Source: Alteromonas gracilis
GTDB taxonomy: Bacteria > Pseudomonadota > Gammaproteobacteria > Enterobacterales > Alteromonadaceae
Assembly (NCBI RefSeq): GCF_002993325.1
Contig: NZ_PVNO01000026.1
Span: 186,001-250,000 of the forward strand
Direction: 5' to 3'
DNA length: 64,000 nt
Below the pieces are notes generated by a model, which made no database searches, was not told the DNA's origin, and worked only from the letters and a program-made list of their open reading frames with translations. Position numbers and translations under genes: made by a program. Each line of letters begins with the position of its first letter. Within the stretch, counting starts at the first letter, position 1. This document shows, in pieces, positions 48,012-57,582 of this stretch.

Positions 48012-48866
48012 TTAAGAGTGGTATTTCACGTAGGCTTCAAGTGTATTTTCTATTAGACTCGCCACAGTCATTGGCCCAACACCACCGGGTACGGGAGTAA
48101 TCCAACCAGCACGTTCTTTTGCTTTTTCGAAATCTACATCGCCCACTAATGAACCGTCGTTTACGCGATTAATGCCCACATCAATCACAATCGCGCCCTC
48201 TTTTACCCAGTCGCCTGGTATGAAGTTCGGTTTGCCGACAGCAACCACGAGTAAATCAGCGCGTTGAACGTGGCTTTTTAAATCTTGGGTGAACTTGTGG
48301 CAGGTGGTTACCGTACAGCCAGCCAACAATAGCTCCAAGCTCATTGGGCGACCCACAATATTTGATGCACCAACAATAACCGCGTCCAAGCCCTTAACTG
48401 GGCGCTTGGTAGACTCGATCATGGTCATAATGCCTTTTGGCGTGCAAGGGCGTAGCGCAGGGATACGCTGTGCTAGGCGACCAATGTTATACGGGTGGAA
48501 TCCGTCAACGTCTTTATGTGGATGGATGCGCTCTAGCACCTTTTCGGCATTTAAACCTGCAGGAAGTGGTAGTTGCACTAAGATGCCGTCAATCTCTTTA
48601 TCTTCATTTAGTTGGTCAACTAAGTTAAGCAACGTTTCTTCCGTAGTGTCTGACGGCAAATCGAACGAACGGGAGACAAAACCTACTTCGTCGCATGCTT
48701 TTCGCTTGTTTGATACATAAACTTGCGAGGCGGCGTCACTGCCTACTAAAACTACGGCAAGACCGGGCTGTCTTTTACCTGCTTGTGTAAGCGATTCAAC
48801 ATAGGAGGTTACGTGTTGGCGAACTTGTTTGGCAATTAATTTGCCGTCAATAAGATGAGCGGTCAT
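48012..48866 (-). CDS. folD: Bifunctional methylene-THF dehydrogenase / methenyl-THF cyclohydrolase FolD
   Basis: Interconverts methylene-, methenyl- and formyl-tetrahydrofolate for purine and fMet synthesis. 284 residues (E. coli 288). Catalytic Lys lies in [14 protein letters not shown] (about 51-64), signature motifs in [13 protein letters not shown] (about 99-111), [15 protein letters not shown] binds NADP, and [13 protein letters not shown] closes the fold. Its own hairpin terminator follows. No neighbouring folate gene is in view. Confidence 0.98.
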   Translation of the reverse strand: MTAHLIDGKLIAKQVRQHVTSYVESLTQAGKRQPGLAVVLVGSDAASQVYVSNKRKACDEVGFVSRSFDLPSDTTEETLLNLVDQLNEDKEIDGILVQLPLPAGLNAEKVLERIHPHKDVDGFHPYNIGRLAQRIPALRPCTPKGIMTMIESTKRPVKGLDAVIVGASNIVGRPMSLELLLAGCTVTTCHKFTQDLKSHVQRADLLVVAVGKPNFIPGDWVKEGAIVIDVGINRVNDGSLVGDVDFEKAKERAGWITPVPGGVGPMTVASLIENTLEAYVKYHS

Positions 48867-49164
48867 AGTCTTGTACGATTCTTATATGGTTGGGAGGTCA
48901 ACAAGTGCCCTATATTGTTTCACAAAACGGTGCTAATACTCTAGCAATTATTGGAAACTGCCATTTACTCCGTCTTTTTGTACTTTTCATCAAGCTAATT
49001 AAGACTCTATATCTACATTCATGTTGCCTAATTGGCTTACTTTTTCCGTCTCTTAAAACTCGCTACGCTGGGGCACTGGCGTTAAGATAATAAAAGCAAA
49101 TTGTTTAAAAAAACGCGAGAATGGATGCTTTGTGAGCGGTTAGGTATTTTATTTGAAAAAGTGT
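48867..49164. other. Intergenic region between folD and the tRNA cluster
   Basis: Contains the folD promoter and the start of the tRNA promoter. AT-rich, with no gene or structure I would call. The tRNA promoter begins at 49165. Confidence 0.5.
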
Positions 49165-49193
49165 TTGACGAGGTGGGGGGATGTCAGTAATAT
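49165..49193 (+). promoter_or_regulatory. tRNA cluster promoter with GC-rich discriminator
   Basis: TTGACG (49165-49170), 17-base spacer, TAATAT (49188-49193), then TCGCACCCC. The GC-rich stretch after the -10 is the discriminator type that makes stable-RNA promoters sensitive to ppGpp. The first tRNA begins 50 bases downstream. Confidence 0.85.
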
Positions 49194-49244
49194 TCGCACC
49201 CCGTAACGGCACTGAGGCTAAGGCGTCAAGGTCGAAACGACAGT

Positions 49245-49321
49245 CGGTGAGTGGCGCAGCTTGGTAGCGCACTTGTTTTGGGTACAAGGGGTCGCAGGTT
49301 CAAATCCTGTCTCACCGACCA
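49245..49321 (+). tRNA. tRNA-Pro (TGG), copy 1
   Basis: 77 bases with full cloverleaf: acceptor CGGTGAG/CTCACCG, anticodon loop TTTGGGT, T arm GCAGGTTCAAATCCTGT, and an encoded CCA. Same sequence as copies 2 and 3. Confidence 0.98.
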
Positions 49322-49344
49322 TTTTTGCAGTAAAGATTCGCCAA

Positions 49345-49421
<77 letters not shown>

Positions 49422-49508
49422 TGCGACTCAGGTAGGTCCTGATGGCAAGGCTCAATCTTTATGTTCATATTGCTAGGTTAGAGCATGTGAACAGCAAACA
49501 CACCCTAT

Positions 49509-49585
49509 GGTGGGCGTAGCTCAGTTGGTAGAGCCCCGGATTGTGATTCCGGTTGTCGTGGGTTCAAGTCCCATCGTCCACCCCA
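49509..49585 (+). tRNA. tRNA-His (GTG), copy 1
   Basis: 77 bases including the extra G at -1 that defines tRNA-His, opposite C73. Acceptor GTGGGCG/CGTCCAC, anticodon GTG in TTGTGAT, encoded CCA. Six bases (CTTTTT) separate it from the Leu gene. Confidence 0.97.
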
Positions 49586-49591
49586 CTTTTT

Positions 49592-49676
49592 GCGGAAGTG
49601 GTGGAATTGGTAGACACGCTGGATTTAGGTTCCAGTGCTTCACGGCGTGAGAGTTCAAGTCTCTCCTTCCGCACCA
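49592..49676 (+). tRNA. tRNA-Leu (TAG), copy 1
   Basis: 85 bases with a long variable arm, as needed for class II Leu tRNA. Acceptor GCGGAAG/CTTCCGC, anticodon TAG in ATTTAGG, encoded CCA. Confidence 0.98.
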
Positions 49677-49717
49677 TATTTTCAAGCTTTTTTAAAAGCT
49701 TAACAAAGCATTTCTGT

Positions 49718-49794
49718 CGGTGAGTGGCGCAGCTTGGTAGCGCACTTGTTTTGGGTACAAGGGGTCGCAGGTTCAAATCCTGTCTCACCGACCA
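49718..49794 (+). tRNA. tRNA-Pro (TGG), copy 2
   Basis: 77 bases, identical to copy 1. Ends the first His-Leu-Pro unit. Confidence 0.98.
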
Positions 49795-49960
49795 TTTTTG
49801 CTTTTTCGATTCAATCAGTGCTGTCTGTCTAAGTAATTGTTCGGACTGCTCATATTCGAATCGACATTAAGAATACTATCGAGCATAATTGTTCAATCCT
49901 TACAGCTCGACAGTCGTTTATGTGTTTTCAATTCACACATAAGACGAAAAGGATTACTGT

Positions 49961-50037
49961 GGTGGGCGTAGCTCAGTTGGTAGAGCCCCGGATTGTGATT
50001 CCGGTTGTCGTGGGTTCAAGTCCCATCGTCCACCCCA
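49961..50037 (+). tRNA. tRNA-His (GTG), copy 2
   Basis: 77 bases, identical to copy 1 including G-1 and CCA. Starts the second His-Leu-Pro unit. Confidence 0.97.
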
Positions 50038-50044
50038 CTTTTTT

Positions 50045-50129
50045 GCGGAAGTGGTGGAATTGGTAGACACGCTGGATTTAGGTTCCAGTGCTTCACGGCG
50101 TGAGAGTTCAAGTCTCTCCTTCCGCACCA
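50045..50129 (+). tRNA. tRNA-Leu (TAG), copy 2
   Basis: 85 bases, identical to copy 1, seven bases after tRNA-His copy 2. Confidence 0.98.
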
Positions 50130-50173
50130 TATATTAAGCTCATAAAAGCTTGTCTTAAAAAAGATATCTCTGT

Positions 50174-50250
50174 CGGTGAGTGGCGCAGCTTGGTAGCGCA
50201 CTTGTTTTGGGTACAAGGGGTCGCAGGTTCAAATCCTGTCTCACCGACCA
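50174..50250 (+). tRNA. tRNA-Pro (TGG), copy 3
   Basis: 77 bases, identical to copies 1 and 2. Last of the cluster; no clear terminator follows. Confidence 0.98.
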
Positions 50251-50388
50251 TTATCTTCTTCCAATTTTATCATTATCTCCTTTCGTAATTTTCGCGAATA
50301 TCTGCTTATTTGTTTCAAAACTGCGCGTAAAGTCTTGCTTTTTGCTCAAAATGCATTCAAAAGCGTGTTACAAACTTGTGTTTGCCTC

Positions 50389-50417
50389 TCGACTCTTGTG
50401 GTATGCGGCTGTATACT
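50389..50417 (+). promoter_or_regulatory. tig promoter
   Basis: TCGACT (50389-50394), 17-base spacer, TATACT (50412-50417), giving a leader of about 180 bases before the tig ATG. The rest of the 352-base tRNA-tig gap shows no gene. Confidence 0.65.
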
Positions 50418-50602
50418 ACCGCGTCTTTTTTTAACCAGTACGTTTGCTTCAGGTTGGTATTTTGACGCGAATTCGCGACCTAACTTTGAAGTGATTAACG
50501 TCGAATAACGACCTCTACCCCGGCGTGATATGCAATTAATGCATGACGGGAGAGGGGATTGGGAACAAAGCGCCTGTAAAGGCGTATAGTTGAGGTAACA
50601 TA

Positions 50603-51907
50603 ATGCAAGTTTCAGTCGAGACGACCCAGGGTTTAGAACGCCGTCTTACTATCACCGTTCCATCTGATACGGTTGATTCAGCAGTTAAGTCACGCCTACA
50701 GCAGTTGGCAAAAACACAACGCATCAACGGCTTCCGCCCAGGCAAAGTTCCTGTAAGCGTAATCAAAAAGCGTTTCGGCCAGGCAGTTCGCCAAGAAGTC
50801 GCTGGCGATGTTATGCAGCAAAACTTCTACCAAGCAGTGATTCAAGAAAAAATTCAGCCTGCTGGTATGCCTAAGTTTGAACTGACTAAAGATGAAGACG
50901 GTCAGGACCTAGAGTTTGTAGCATCTTTCGAAGTCTACCCAGAAGTAGAAGTGAAAGGTGTAAGTGATATCGAAATCGAGAAGCCAGTAGTAGAAATTAC
51001 TGACGAAGATTTAGATAACATGATGGAAACCCTTCAGAAGCAGCACGCAACTTGGAAAGAAGTTAAGCGTAAAGCGAAGAAAGACGACAAAGTAATTATC
51101 GACTTTGTTGGCTCTATTGATGGTGAAGAGTTCGAAGGCGGTAAAGCTGAAGACTTCGCGTTAGAGCTTGGTAAAGAGCGCATGATCCCTGGTTTCGAAA
51201 AGCCACTAGTAGGTGCGAAAGCGGGTGAGGAAGTGACTATTGAAGTAACTTTCCCTGAAGATTACCATGCTGAAAACCTGAAAGGTAAAGACGCTGTATT
51301 CAAAACTACCGTCAAGAAAGTTGAAGGTTTAGATCTTCCTAAAGTTGACGAAGAGTTTGCAAAACTATTCGGTGTTGAAGAAGGCGGTGTTGACGCGCTT
51401 AAAGCAGAAGTTCGCAAGAACATGCAGCGTGAACTAAACCAAACGCTTAAGGCACAAGTTAAAGAAGATGTTATCGCTAAGCTTGTAGAAGCAAACGAAA
51501 TTGACATCCCGCAAGCGCTTATCGATCAAGAAGTGAATGCACTTCGCGAACAGGCTAAACAACGCTTTAGCCAGCAAGGCGGTGGTCAGAACCTACCAGA
51601 CCTTCCTGCTGAATTGTTCACAGACAACGCTAAGCGTCGTGTGTCTATTGGTCTACTTCTTGGCGAAGTGATTAAGCAGAACGAACTTAAAGCAGACGAA
51701 GCTAAAGTAAACGAGATGATCGAAACTGCGGCTTCTGCGTATGAAGACCCTCAAGAAGTTATTGATTACTACAACAATAACCAAGAGCTTATGCAGCAAA
51801 TGCAAAACGTTGCGCTTGAAGAGCAAGCTATCGAGTGGGTTCTTGAGCAAGCAAAAGTTACTGAAGTAACTAAAGCTTTTGACGAGGTTATGAACAAACA
51901 GGCGTAA
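50603..51907 (+). CDS. tig: Trigger factor (ribosome-associated chaperone and peptidyl-prolyl isomerase)
   Basis: Binds the ribosome exit tunnel and shields new chains. 434 residues (E. coli 432). N-terminal ribosome-binding loop [17 protein letters not shown] (about 42-58), FKBP-type isomerase domain about 150-245 ([20 protein letters not shown]), then the helical C-terminal arms. GAGG lies before the ATG. First of the conserved tig-clpP-clpX-lon-hupB-ppiD order, with its own terminator, so it can be transcribed separately from clpP. Confidence 0.98.
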   Translation: MQVSVETTQGLERRLTITVPSDTVDSAVKSRLQQLAKTQRINGFRPGKVPVSVIKKRFGQAVRQEVAGDVMQQNFYQAVIQEKIQPAGMPKFELTKDEDGQDLEFVASFEVYPEVEVKGVSDIEIEKPVVEITDEDLDNMMETLQKQHATWKEVKRKAKKDDKVIIDFVGSIDGEEFEGGKAEDFALELGKERMIPGFEKPLVGAKAGEEVTIEVTFPEDYHAENLKGKDAVFKTTVKKVEGLDLPKVDEEFAKLFGVEEGGVDALKAEVRKNMQRELNQTLKAQVKEDVIAKLVEANEIDIPQALIDQEVNALREQAKQRFSQQGGGQNLPDLPAELFTDNAKRRVSIGLLLGEVIKQNELKADEAKVNEMIETAASAYEDPQEVIDYYNNNQELMQQMQNVALEEQAIEWVLEQAKVTEVTKAFDEVMNKQA

Positions 51908-51948
51908 TTTTTTACTGTCTGATTGACAATACTTGTCAGCAACTGCTT

Positions 51949-51976
51949 AAATGCTCGGAGCCTTCCGAGCATTTTT
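51949..51976 (+). terminator. tig terminator
   Basis: 10-base perfect stem AAATGCTCGG (51949-51958) and CCGAGCATTT (51965-51974) with a 6-base loop and T-run. Lies 41 bases after tig and 30 before clpP, so clpP needs its own promoter or readthrough. Confidence 0.93.
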
Positions 51977-52005
51977 GTTTTTAACGCTAGATAATCAAGG
52001 TAGCT

Positions 52006-52635
52006 ATGACTAATACCCCGTTTGACCCAATGAATGCACTTGTTCCTATGGTTGTTGAGCAAACCTCTAAAGGTGAGCGCTCATACGATATTTATTCACG
52101 CCTGTTAAAAGAAAACGTTATTTTCTTAGTAGGACAAGTTGAAGATCACATGGCCAACCTCATCGTTGCTCAAATGTTGTTCTTAGAAGCTGAGAACCCT
52201 GAAAAAGACATTTTCCTATATATCAACTCGCCGGGCGGTTCTGTAACTGCGGGTATGGCAATCTACGACACCATGCGTTTTATCAAGCCTGACGTGAGCA
52301 CGGTATGTATGGGGCAAGCTGCAAGTATGGGAGCATTTCTTCTTTCTGCAGGCGCTAAAGGTAAGCGTTATTGTCTACCTAACTCGCGTGTTATGATTCA
52401 CCAACCGCTAGGTGGTTTCCAAGGTCAGGCATCTGATTTTGAAATACATGCGAAAGAAATTCTGTCTATTAAAGAGAAATTGAACCGCCTAATGGCAGAC
52501 CATACCGGTCAAGACTATGAGAAAGTCGCGCGCGATACAGATCGCGATAATTTCTTAAGTGCAACTGAGGCGAAAGAATATGGCCTGGTTGACCAAGTTT
52601 TAGCAAATCGATCTGACGTAGCCGGAACTAAGTAG
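52006..52635 (+). CDS. clpP: ATP-dependent Clp protease proteolytic subunit
   Basis: Serine protease forming the 14-subunit barrel that works with ClpX or ClpA. 209 residues. The triad is Ser in [12 protein letters not shown], His in [12 protein letters not shown] and Asp in [11 protein letters not shown], all in the expected order. An N-terminal propeptide-like segment before [20 protein letters not shown] matches E. coli. clpX follows after 74 bases and an inverted repeat. Confidence 0.98.
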   Translation: MTNTPFDPMNALVPMVVEQTSKGERSYDIYSRLLKENVIFLVGQVEDHMANLIVAQMLFLEAENPEKDIFLYINSPGGSVTAGMAIYDTMRFIKPDVSTVCMGQAASMGAFLLSAGAKGKRYCLPNSRVMIHQPLGGFQGQASDFEIHAKEILSIKEKLNRLMADHTGQDYEKVARDTDRDNFLSATEAKEYGLVDQVLANRSDVAGTK

Positions 52636-52649
52636 TATAGTTATAGTAA

Positions 52650-52691
52650 ACCTGAGTCAGTGCGAAGCACGTATTGGTTTTCGACTCAGGT
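52650..52691 (+). repeat. Inverted repeat in the clpP-clpX gap
   Basis: Perfect 9-base arms ACCTGAGTC (52650-52658) and GACTCAGGT (52683-52691) around 24 bases that contain a smaller GTGC/GCAC hairpin. The right arm ends 18 bases before the clpX ATG. No T-run follows, so it may be an RNA processing or stability element, or an operator. Confidence 0.65.
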
Positions 52692-52709
52692 AAGGCAGAG
52701 GCAAAAGTA

Positions 52710-53984
52710 ATGAGTGATAAGCAAAGCGGTGACGGTGATAACAAGCTACTGTACTGTTCGTTTTGTGGCAAAAGCCAACACGAAGTAAGAAAGTTGATAG
52801 CAGGCCCGTCGGTATTCATTTGCGACGAGTGTGTTGAGTTATGTAACGATATCATTCGCGAAGAAATTAAGGAAATCGCGCCAAAGCAAAAGCAGGACGC
52901 TTTACCTAAACCAAGTGAAATTCATGCTCACCTTGACGACTACGTTATTGGGCAAGAACATGCAAAGAAGGTATTGTCTGTAGCGGTTTACAACCACTAC
53001 AAGCGTTTGCGTAATGGCGACGTTCATGATGGTGTTGAGCTAGGCAAGAGTAATATTTTGCTTATTGGCCCTACGGGTAGTGGTAAAACACTTCTGGCCG
53101 AAACCTTGGCGCGCTTGTTGGATGTTCCTTTTACTATGGCTGACGCAACCACGTTAACCGAGGCTGGTTACGTGGGCGAAGACGTAGAAAACATCATCCA
53201 GAAGCTTCTTCAAAAGTGCGATTATGACGTTGAAAAAGCGCAGCGCGGCATTGTGTATATCGATGAGATTGATAAGATTTCACGGAAGTCTGATAATCCG
53301 TCTATCACCCGCGATGTATCCGGTGAGGGTGTTCAACAGGCACTTCTGAAGCTGATTGAAGGCACGGTTGCTTCGGTACCACCTCAAGGCGGTCGTAAGC
53401 ATCCTCAGCAAGAATTTCTACAAGTTGATACTTCTAAGATCCTCTTTATCTGCGGCGGTGCGTTTGCTGGACTTGATAAAGTTATCGAGCAGCGCGCGCA
53501 AAAAGATACAGGCATTGGTTTTGGTGCAACTGTTAAGTCGAAAGACAACAGCAAGCAAATCAGCGAGCTGTTTAAACAGGTTGAACCTGAAGACTTGGTT
53601 AAGTACGGTCTGATACCAGAGTTTATTGGTCGTCTACCGGTTGTAACCAGCCTTGAAGAATTAAATGAAGAAGCGCTGATTCAAATTCTACGCGAACCTA
53701 AGAATGCGATCACCAAGCAATACGGTGCGCTGTTCTCAATGGAGGACGTTGAACTTGAGTTTCGTGACGACGCATTAAATGCAATTGCGAAAAAGGCAAT
53801 GGTTCGCAAGACGGGCGCTCGCGGCCTCCGCTCAATTGTTGAAGCTGTGCTGCTTGATACCATGTACGATCTCCCTTCAATGGATGATGTAAGCAAAGTC
53901 GTCATTGACGAAACGGTTATTCGCGGCGAGTCGAAGCCTATTTTGATTTACGACAGTAATGAGAAAAAAGCGGCGTCTGAGTAA
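52710..53984 (+). CDS. clpX: Clp protease ATPase subunit ClpX
   Basis: AAA+ unfoldase that feeds tagged substrates to ClpP. 424 residues from ATG 52710, equal to E. coli; the ATG at 52674 lies in the inverted repeat and is not used. N-terminal C4 zinc finger [11 protein letters not shown] with ICDECVELC, Walker A GPTGSGKT (about 118-125), pore loop [10 protein letters not shown], Walker [10 protein letters not shown] and sensor 2 KTGARGLRS. The IGF-type ClpP-docking loop is seen as TGIGFGATV near residue 268. Confidence 0.98.
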   Translation: MSDKQSGDGDNKLLYCSFCGKSQHEVRKLIAGPSVFICDECVELCNDIIREEIKEIAPKQKQDALPKPSEIHAHLDDYVIGQEHAKKVLSVAVYNHYKRLRNGDVHDGVELGKSNILLIGPTGSGKTLLAETLARLLDVPFTMADATTLTEAGYVGEDVENIIQKLLQKCDYDVEKAQRGIVYIDEIDKISRKSDNPSITRDVSGEGVQQALLKLIEGTVASVPPQGGRKHPQQEFLQVDTSKILFICGGAFAGLDKVIEQRAQKDTGIGFGATVKSKDNSKQISELFKQVEPEDLVKYGLIPEFIGRLPVVTSLEELNEEALIQILREPKNAITKQYGALFSMEDVELEFRDDALNAIAKKAMVRKTGARGLRSIVEAVLLDTMYDLPSMDDVSKVVIDETVIRGESKPILIYDSNEKKAASE

Positions 53985-54009
53985 TAGTATGCGTTAGTAA
54001 ACATGTTTA

Positions 54010-54033
54010 AAAAGGTCCTTCGGGGCCTTTTTT
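54010..54033 (+). terminator. clpX terminator
   Basis: Stem AAAAGGTCC (54010-54018) with GGGCCTTTT (54023-54031), including one G-T pair, TTCG tetraloop and T-run. Confidence 0.9.
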
Positions 54034-54264
54034 AATTACTGTTGGTTATCTCTTTTGAGCCAAGAAAAAGAATATACCTGTTCGAAATATTGATAACTTG
54101 AACGATATTTGAACGGTTGAGCCCATCCAGTCTATCCTTTCTGCTAGATTTTCCAGTTAAGTGTTGCCTTAAACGAAAAAATCGATAATGGTTATAGTAT
54201 AGGTCAACAGGCCCTAGAGCAGGGAAGGTAAGATAAAGGAATTAACACACTTTAATAAGTTTCG

Positions 54265-54292
54265 ATTGAACTTTGCTCTTGCATCCCCATAT
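54265..54292 (+). promoter_or_regulatory. Sigma-32 (heat-shock) promoter of lon
   Basis: ATTGAAC (54265-54271), 13-base spacer, CCCCATAT (54285-54292). The -10 is a perfect fit to the RpoH consensus CCCCATNT, and the -35 is close to CTTGAAA. It lies 34 bases before the lon ATG. Transcription would begin near 54299, after the only upstream in-frame start. Confidence 0.87.
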
Positions 54293-54325
54293 AAAAATGA
54301 CATTTCAAACAAATTGAGAACAAGT

Positions 54326-56677
54326 ATGACAGTTGAGCGTGAAAATCGCATTGAAATTCCTGTGCTTGCCTTGCGGGACGTGGTTGTTTACCCGCATATG
54401 GTCATACCCCTATTCGTTGGGCGTGAGAAATCTATCCGATGCCTTGAAGCGGCAATGGAGAATGACAAACAAATCTTCCTAGTAGCACAAAAAGATGCAG
54501 GCGTTGATGAGCCTGAATCAGACGACATCTACACCGTAGGTACTATTGCCACTATTCTGCAGCTTTTAAAGCTACCTGACGGTACGGTGAAAGTGCTGGT
54601 AGAGGGGAGTGTTCGCGGTGAAATAGAAAGCTACAAGCAATCCGAGCCTTTCTTTGTAGCACATGTGGATAAGCTAGAAGACGAAGGTATTGATGAAAAC
54701 GAGCAAGAGGTATTAATTCGATCTGCCGTTTCTCAGTTTGAAGGTTACGTTAAGCTTAACAAAAAAATTCCACCAGAAGTGCTTACATCACTTAACGGTA
54801 TAGAAGATGCAGCGCGTCTAGCCGACACGATGGCCGCGCACATGCCACTGAAACTTACTGAAAAGCAAAAAGTGTTGGAAATGCAGGGCGTGAATGAACG
54901 TCTTGAGTATCTCATGGCGCTAATGGAAGGTGAGATTGATTTGCTGCAGGTCGAAAAGAAAATTCGTACCCGTGTTAAAAAGCAAATGGAGAAAAGCCAG
55001 CGTGAGTACTATTTGAATGAGCAAATGAAAGCCATTCAAAAAGAATTAGGTGAATTAGACGACGCGCCCGATGAGTTTGAAGCGCTGTCTAAGAAAATTA
55101 CTGACGCGAAGATGCCAAAGGAAGCTGAAGACAAAGCGAAAGCCGAACTTCAGAAGCTGAAAATGATGTCTCCTATGTCAGCTGAAGCGACCGTTCTACG
55201 AAGCTATATTGAATGGCTAACAAATGTGCCTTGGAACAAGCGTTCGCCTGTGAAAAAAGATCTTTCCCGCGCTGAAATTGTGCTTAACGAAGACCACTAT
55301 GGTCTGGAAAAAGTAAAAGAGCGCATTCTTGAGTACCTCGCGGTTCAACAGCGCGTGAAAAAGCTTAAAGGTCCGATACTGTGCCTTGTAGGGCCTCCTG
55401 GCGTAGGTAAAACGTCGTTAGGTCAATCGATTGCAAAAGCGACCGGCCGTAAGTACGTGCGTATGGCGCTAGGCGGCGTGCGCGATGAAGCTGAAATACG
55501 AGGCCACCGTCGTACTTACATCGGCTCTCTGCCGGGTAAGTTAGTGCAAAAAATGGCAAAAGTTGGCGTGAAAAACCCACTGTTTTTGCTTGATGAAATA
55601 GACAAAATGTCTTCAGATATGCGCGGCGACCCAGCGTCAGCGCTTCTTGAGGTGCTTGATCCTGAGCAAAACAACAGCTTTAGTGATCATTATTTAGAAG
55701 TGGATTACGATTTGTCTGACGTGATGTTTGTTGCTACGTCAAACAGCATGAATATTCCAGGTCCACTGCTTGACCGTATGGAAGTGATTCGCTTGTCAGG
55801 CTATACCGAAGATGAAAAGCTAAACATAGCTAAAAACCATCTTATTGGTAAGCAAATGGAGCGCAATGGCCTTAAAACCAAAGAGCTTGAAATTACCGAC
55901 TCTGCCGTTATCGGCATGATTCGCTACTACACCCGTGAAGCAGGTGTACGTAGTCTAGAGCGCGAAGTGTCTAAAGTATGCCGCAAAGCCGTTAAAGATA
56001 TCTTGCTTAAGAAGAGCAAAGATAAGGTGGTGGTAACCCAGGATAATCTTAAAGATTACCTTGGTGTGCAGCGATTCGATTACGGCAAAGCGGACAAAGA
56101 CAATCAAATCGGTCAGGTGACCGGTCTTGCATGGACTCAAGTAGGCGGCGATTTACTGACAATCGAAACCACTTCAGTGCCCGGTAAGGGCAAAATGACG
56201 TCAACGGGTTCCCTAGGTGACGTTATGCAAGAGTCGATTAAAGCTGCGATGACCGTAGTGAGAAGTCGTGCTGAAAAACTTCGCATCAACGATGATTTTT
56301 ATGAAAAACGTGATATTCACGTCCATGTACCTGAAGGTGCTACTCCGAAGGATGGCCCAAGTGCCGGTATTGCAATGTGTACTGCACTAGTGTCTTCACT
56401 CACAGGTAACCCTGTGAAGTGTGATGTGGCTATGACCGGAGAAATAACTCTGCGCGGTGAAGTGCTCGCAATTGGTGGGCTCAAAGAAAAACTGCTGGCA
56501 GCCCACCGTGGTGGCATTAAAACAGTGGTTATTCCGAAAGAAAATGAGCGTGATTTGGAAGAAATTCCAGATAACGTTAAGAAAGATTTGTCGATTCACC
56601 CGGTTAAGTGGATTGATGAAGTACTTGATATTGCACTTCAGGAGCCAGTGGAAAGCTTTGAAGTGGTTAAAAAATAA
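54326..56677 (+). CDS. lon: ATP-dependent Lon protease
   Basis: Hexameric AAA+ protease that removes misfolded and regulatory proteins. 783 residues from ATG 54326 (E. coli 784). The start [20 protein letters not shown] fits, and a GAGAA ribosome site lies before it. N-terminal substrate domain to about 300, Walker [10 protein letters not shown] (near 357), Walker [11 protein letters not shown], and the protease Ser-Lys dyad as [11 protein letters not shown] (near 679) and [14 protein letters not shown] (near 720). The sigma-32-type promoter immediately upstream rules out the longer frame starting at 54266. Confidence 0.98.
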   Translation: MTVERENRIEIPVLALRDVVVYPHMVIPLFVGREKSIRCLEAAMENDKQIFLVAQKDAGVDEPESDDIYTVGTIATILQLLKLPDGTVKVLVEGSVRGEIESYKQSEPFFVAHVDKLEDEGIDENEQEVLIRSAVSQFEGYVKLNKKIPPEVLTSLNGIEDAARLADTMAAHMPLKLTEKQKVLEMQGVNERLEYLMALMEGEIDLLQVEKKIRTRVKKQMEKSQREYYLNEQMKAIQKELGELDDAPDEFEALSKKITDAKMPKEAEDKAKAELQKLKMMSPMSAEATVLRSYIEWLTNVPWNKRSPVKKDLSRAEIVLNEDHYGLEKVKERILEYLAVQQRVKKLKGPILCLVGPPGVGKTSLGQSIAKATGRKYVRMALGGVRDEAEIRGHRRTYIGSLPGKLVQKMAKVGVKNPLFLLDEIDKMSSDMRGDPASALLEVLDPEQNNSFSDHYLEVDYDLSDVMFVATSNSMNIPGPLLDRMEVIRLSGYTEDEKLNIAKNHLIGKQMERNGLKTKELEITDSAVIGMIRYYTREAGVRSLEREVSKVCRKAVKDILLKKSKDKVVVTQDNLKDYLGVQRFDYGKADKDNQIGQVTGLAWTQVGGDLLTIETTSVPGKGKMTSTGSLGDVMQESIKAAMTVVRSRAEKLRINDDFYEKRDIHVHVPEGATPKDGPSAGIAMCTALVSSLTGNPVKCDVAMTGEITLRGEVLAIGGLKEKLLAAHRGGIKTVVIPKENERDLEEIPDNVKKDLSIHPVKWIDEVLDIALQEPVESFEVVKK

Positions 56678-56685
56678 CTGACGTC

Positions 56686-56730
56686 GTGGCTGTAATCCTT
56701 TAATTTTAAAGGCGTGCAGCCACATTTTTT
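56686..56730 (+). terminator. lon terminator
   Basis: Outer stem GTGGCTG (56686-56692) and CAGCCAC (56717-56723), inner CCTTT/AAAGG pairing, then six T (56725-56730). Good intrinsic terminator. Confidence 0.88.
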
Positions 56731-56777
56731 ATATAAAATTGCAATAATTGTATAAAAAATGGTCGTTGGCGAAAAGA

Positions 56778-56806
56778 AAAGCCTATTTTTTTAAAAATAG
56801 GGCTTT
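56778..56806. repeat. Hairpin upstream of hupB
   Basis: Arms AAAGCCTATTTTT (56778-56790) and AAAAATAGGGCTTT (56793-56806), pairing through 13 bases with one bulged G. On the minus strand it has a T-rich tail (TTTTCTTTTC), but no minus-strand gene ends here. It could be a second lon terminator, a decayed repeat, or protein-binding site. Confidence 0.6.
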
Positions 56807-56998
56807 CAAGTCGCAAAAGTTGTGTTACCTTTAAATGGTATTCGCTTGAAGCCTTGCCACAAAAGGGATTGCAGCGATTCATTAATAAAGTTAATTAATT
56901 GTGACTGAAGCTTGATGTTAACAAGCAAGCTTGCTATAACGTCCAGGCAAAATCGTTTTGGACAAACAGTATAATAACAATCGAAGGGGATCATAATT

Positions 56999-57271
56999 GT
57001 GAACAAGTCTCAACTTATCGACCAAATCGCTGCTGGTGCAGACATTTCTAAAGCAGCCGCTGGCCGCGCTCTTGACGCATTCACTGACTCAGTAACTGCG
57101 GCGCTTAAAGACGGCGACCAAGTAGCACTAGTAGGCTTTGGTACTTTCTCAGTTCGCGAACGTTCAGCTCGCAGTGGCCGCAACCCACAAACTGGTGAGA
57201 CTATTCAGATTTCAGCAGCGAAAGTTCCATCTTTCAAAGCTGGTAAAGCACTGAAAGACGCTTGTAACTAA
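56999..57271 (+). CDS. hupB: DNA-binding protein HU, beta-type
   Basis: Small nucleoid protein that bends DNA. 90 residues, exactly the family length. [20 protein letters not shown] at the start and the DNA-binding arm motif [12 protein letters not shown] near 60-71. The GTG start at 56999 follows AAGGGGATC. A perfect TATAAT (56970-56975) serves as -10, but no clear -35 was found. Assignment as the beta subunit rests on its place between lon and ppiD, as in E. coli. A strong terminator follows. Confidence 0.96.
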   Translation: MNKSQLIDQIAAGADISKAAAGRALDAFTDSVTAALKDGDQVALVGFGTFSVRERSARSGRNPQTGETIQISAAKVPSFKAGKALKDACN

Positions 57272-57285
57272 GCAAAAAATTATAG

Positions 57286-57317
57286 AAAAAGGCGATGGCT
57301 AGTCCATCGCCTTTTTT
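57286..57317 (+). terminator. hupB terminator
   Basis: 13-base stem AAAAAGGCGATGG (57286-57298) with CCATCGCCTTTTT (57304-57316), 5-base loop and T-run. Very strong. Confidence 0.95.
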
Positions 57318-57474
57318 ATTTCTAAAACAAAGAATCCAGTATTAGTGTCAAAGTCATGACTCTGACCCTAGTATTTTAAGAGTAGAAATAACCCGTTGGG
57401 GCTAGCAGAGATTTTTACATGTCTCGGCAATGTCTGAAGTTAGCTAAAGACAGCACAAATAGTGCGTTTTGGCG

Positions 57475-57502
57475 TTTATATTCGGCGGCATTGGGTTATA
57501 AT
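57475..57502 (+). promoter_or_regulatory. ppiD promoter
   Basis: TTTATA (57475-57480), 16-base spacer and perfect TATAAT (57497-57502), 80 bases before the ppiD ATG. Confidence 0.65.
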
Positions 57503-57582
57503 CAGCGCTTATTTTACCTGGCTCTCGCCAACTAATGGTGTGCTGAGGTAATTGTAGTAAGCAACGGAGTTGAAGAACAATC

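Larger units (their letters stand above)
49509..50250 (+). repeat. Tandem duplication of a His-Leu-Pro tRNA unit
   Basis: Unit 1 (49509-49794) and unit 2 (49961-50250) have identical tRNA sequences in the same order and similar internal spacers: a C plus T-run between His and Leu, and an A/T-rich stretch with AAGCTT-like arms ending TCTGT before Pro. A further Pro copy precedes Arg at the front. The spacers have diverged while the genes have not. Confidence 0.93.

Noticed and set aside
54266..54325. Extended N-terminus of Lon
   Set aside because: It contains the sigma-32-type promoter and is absent from other Lon proteins; the ATG at 54326 matches the family.
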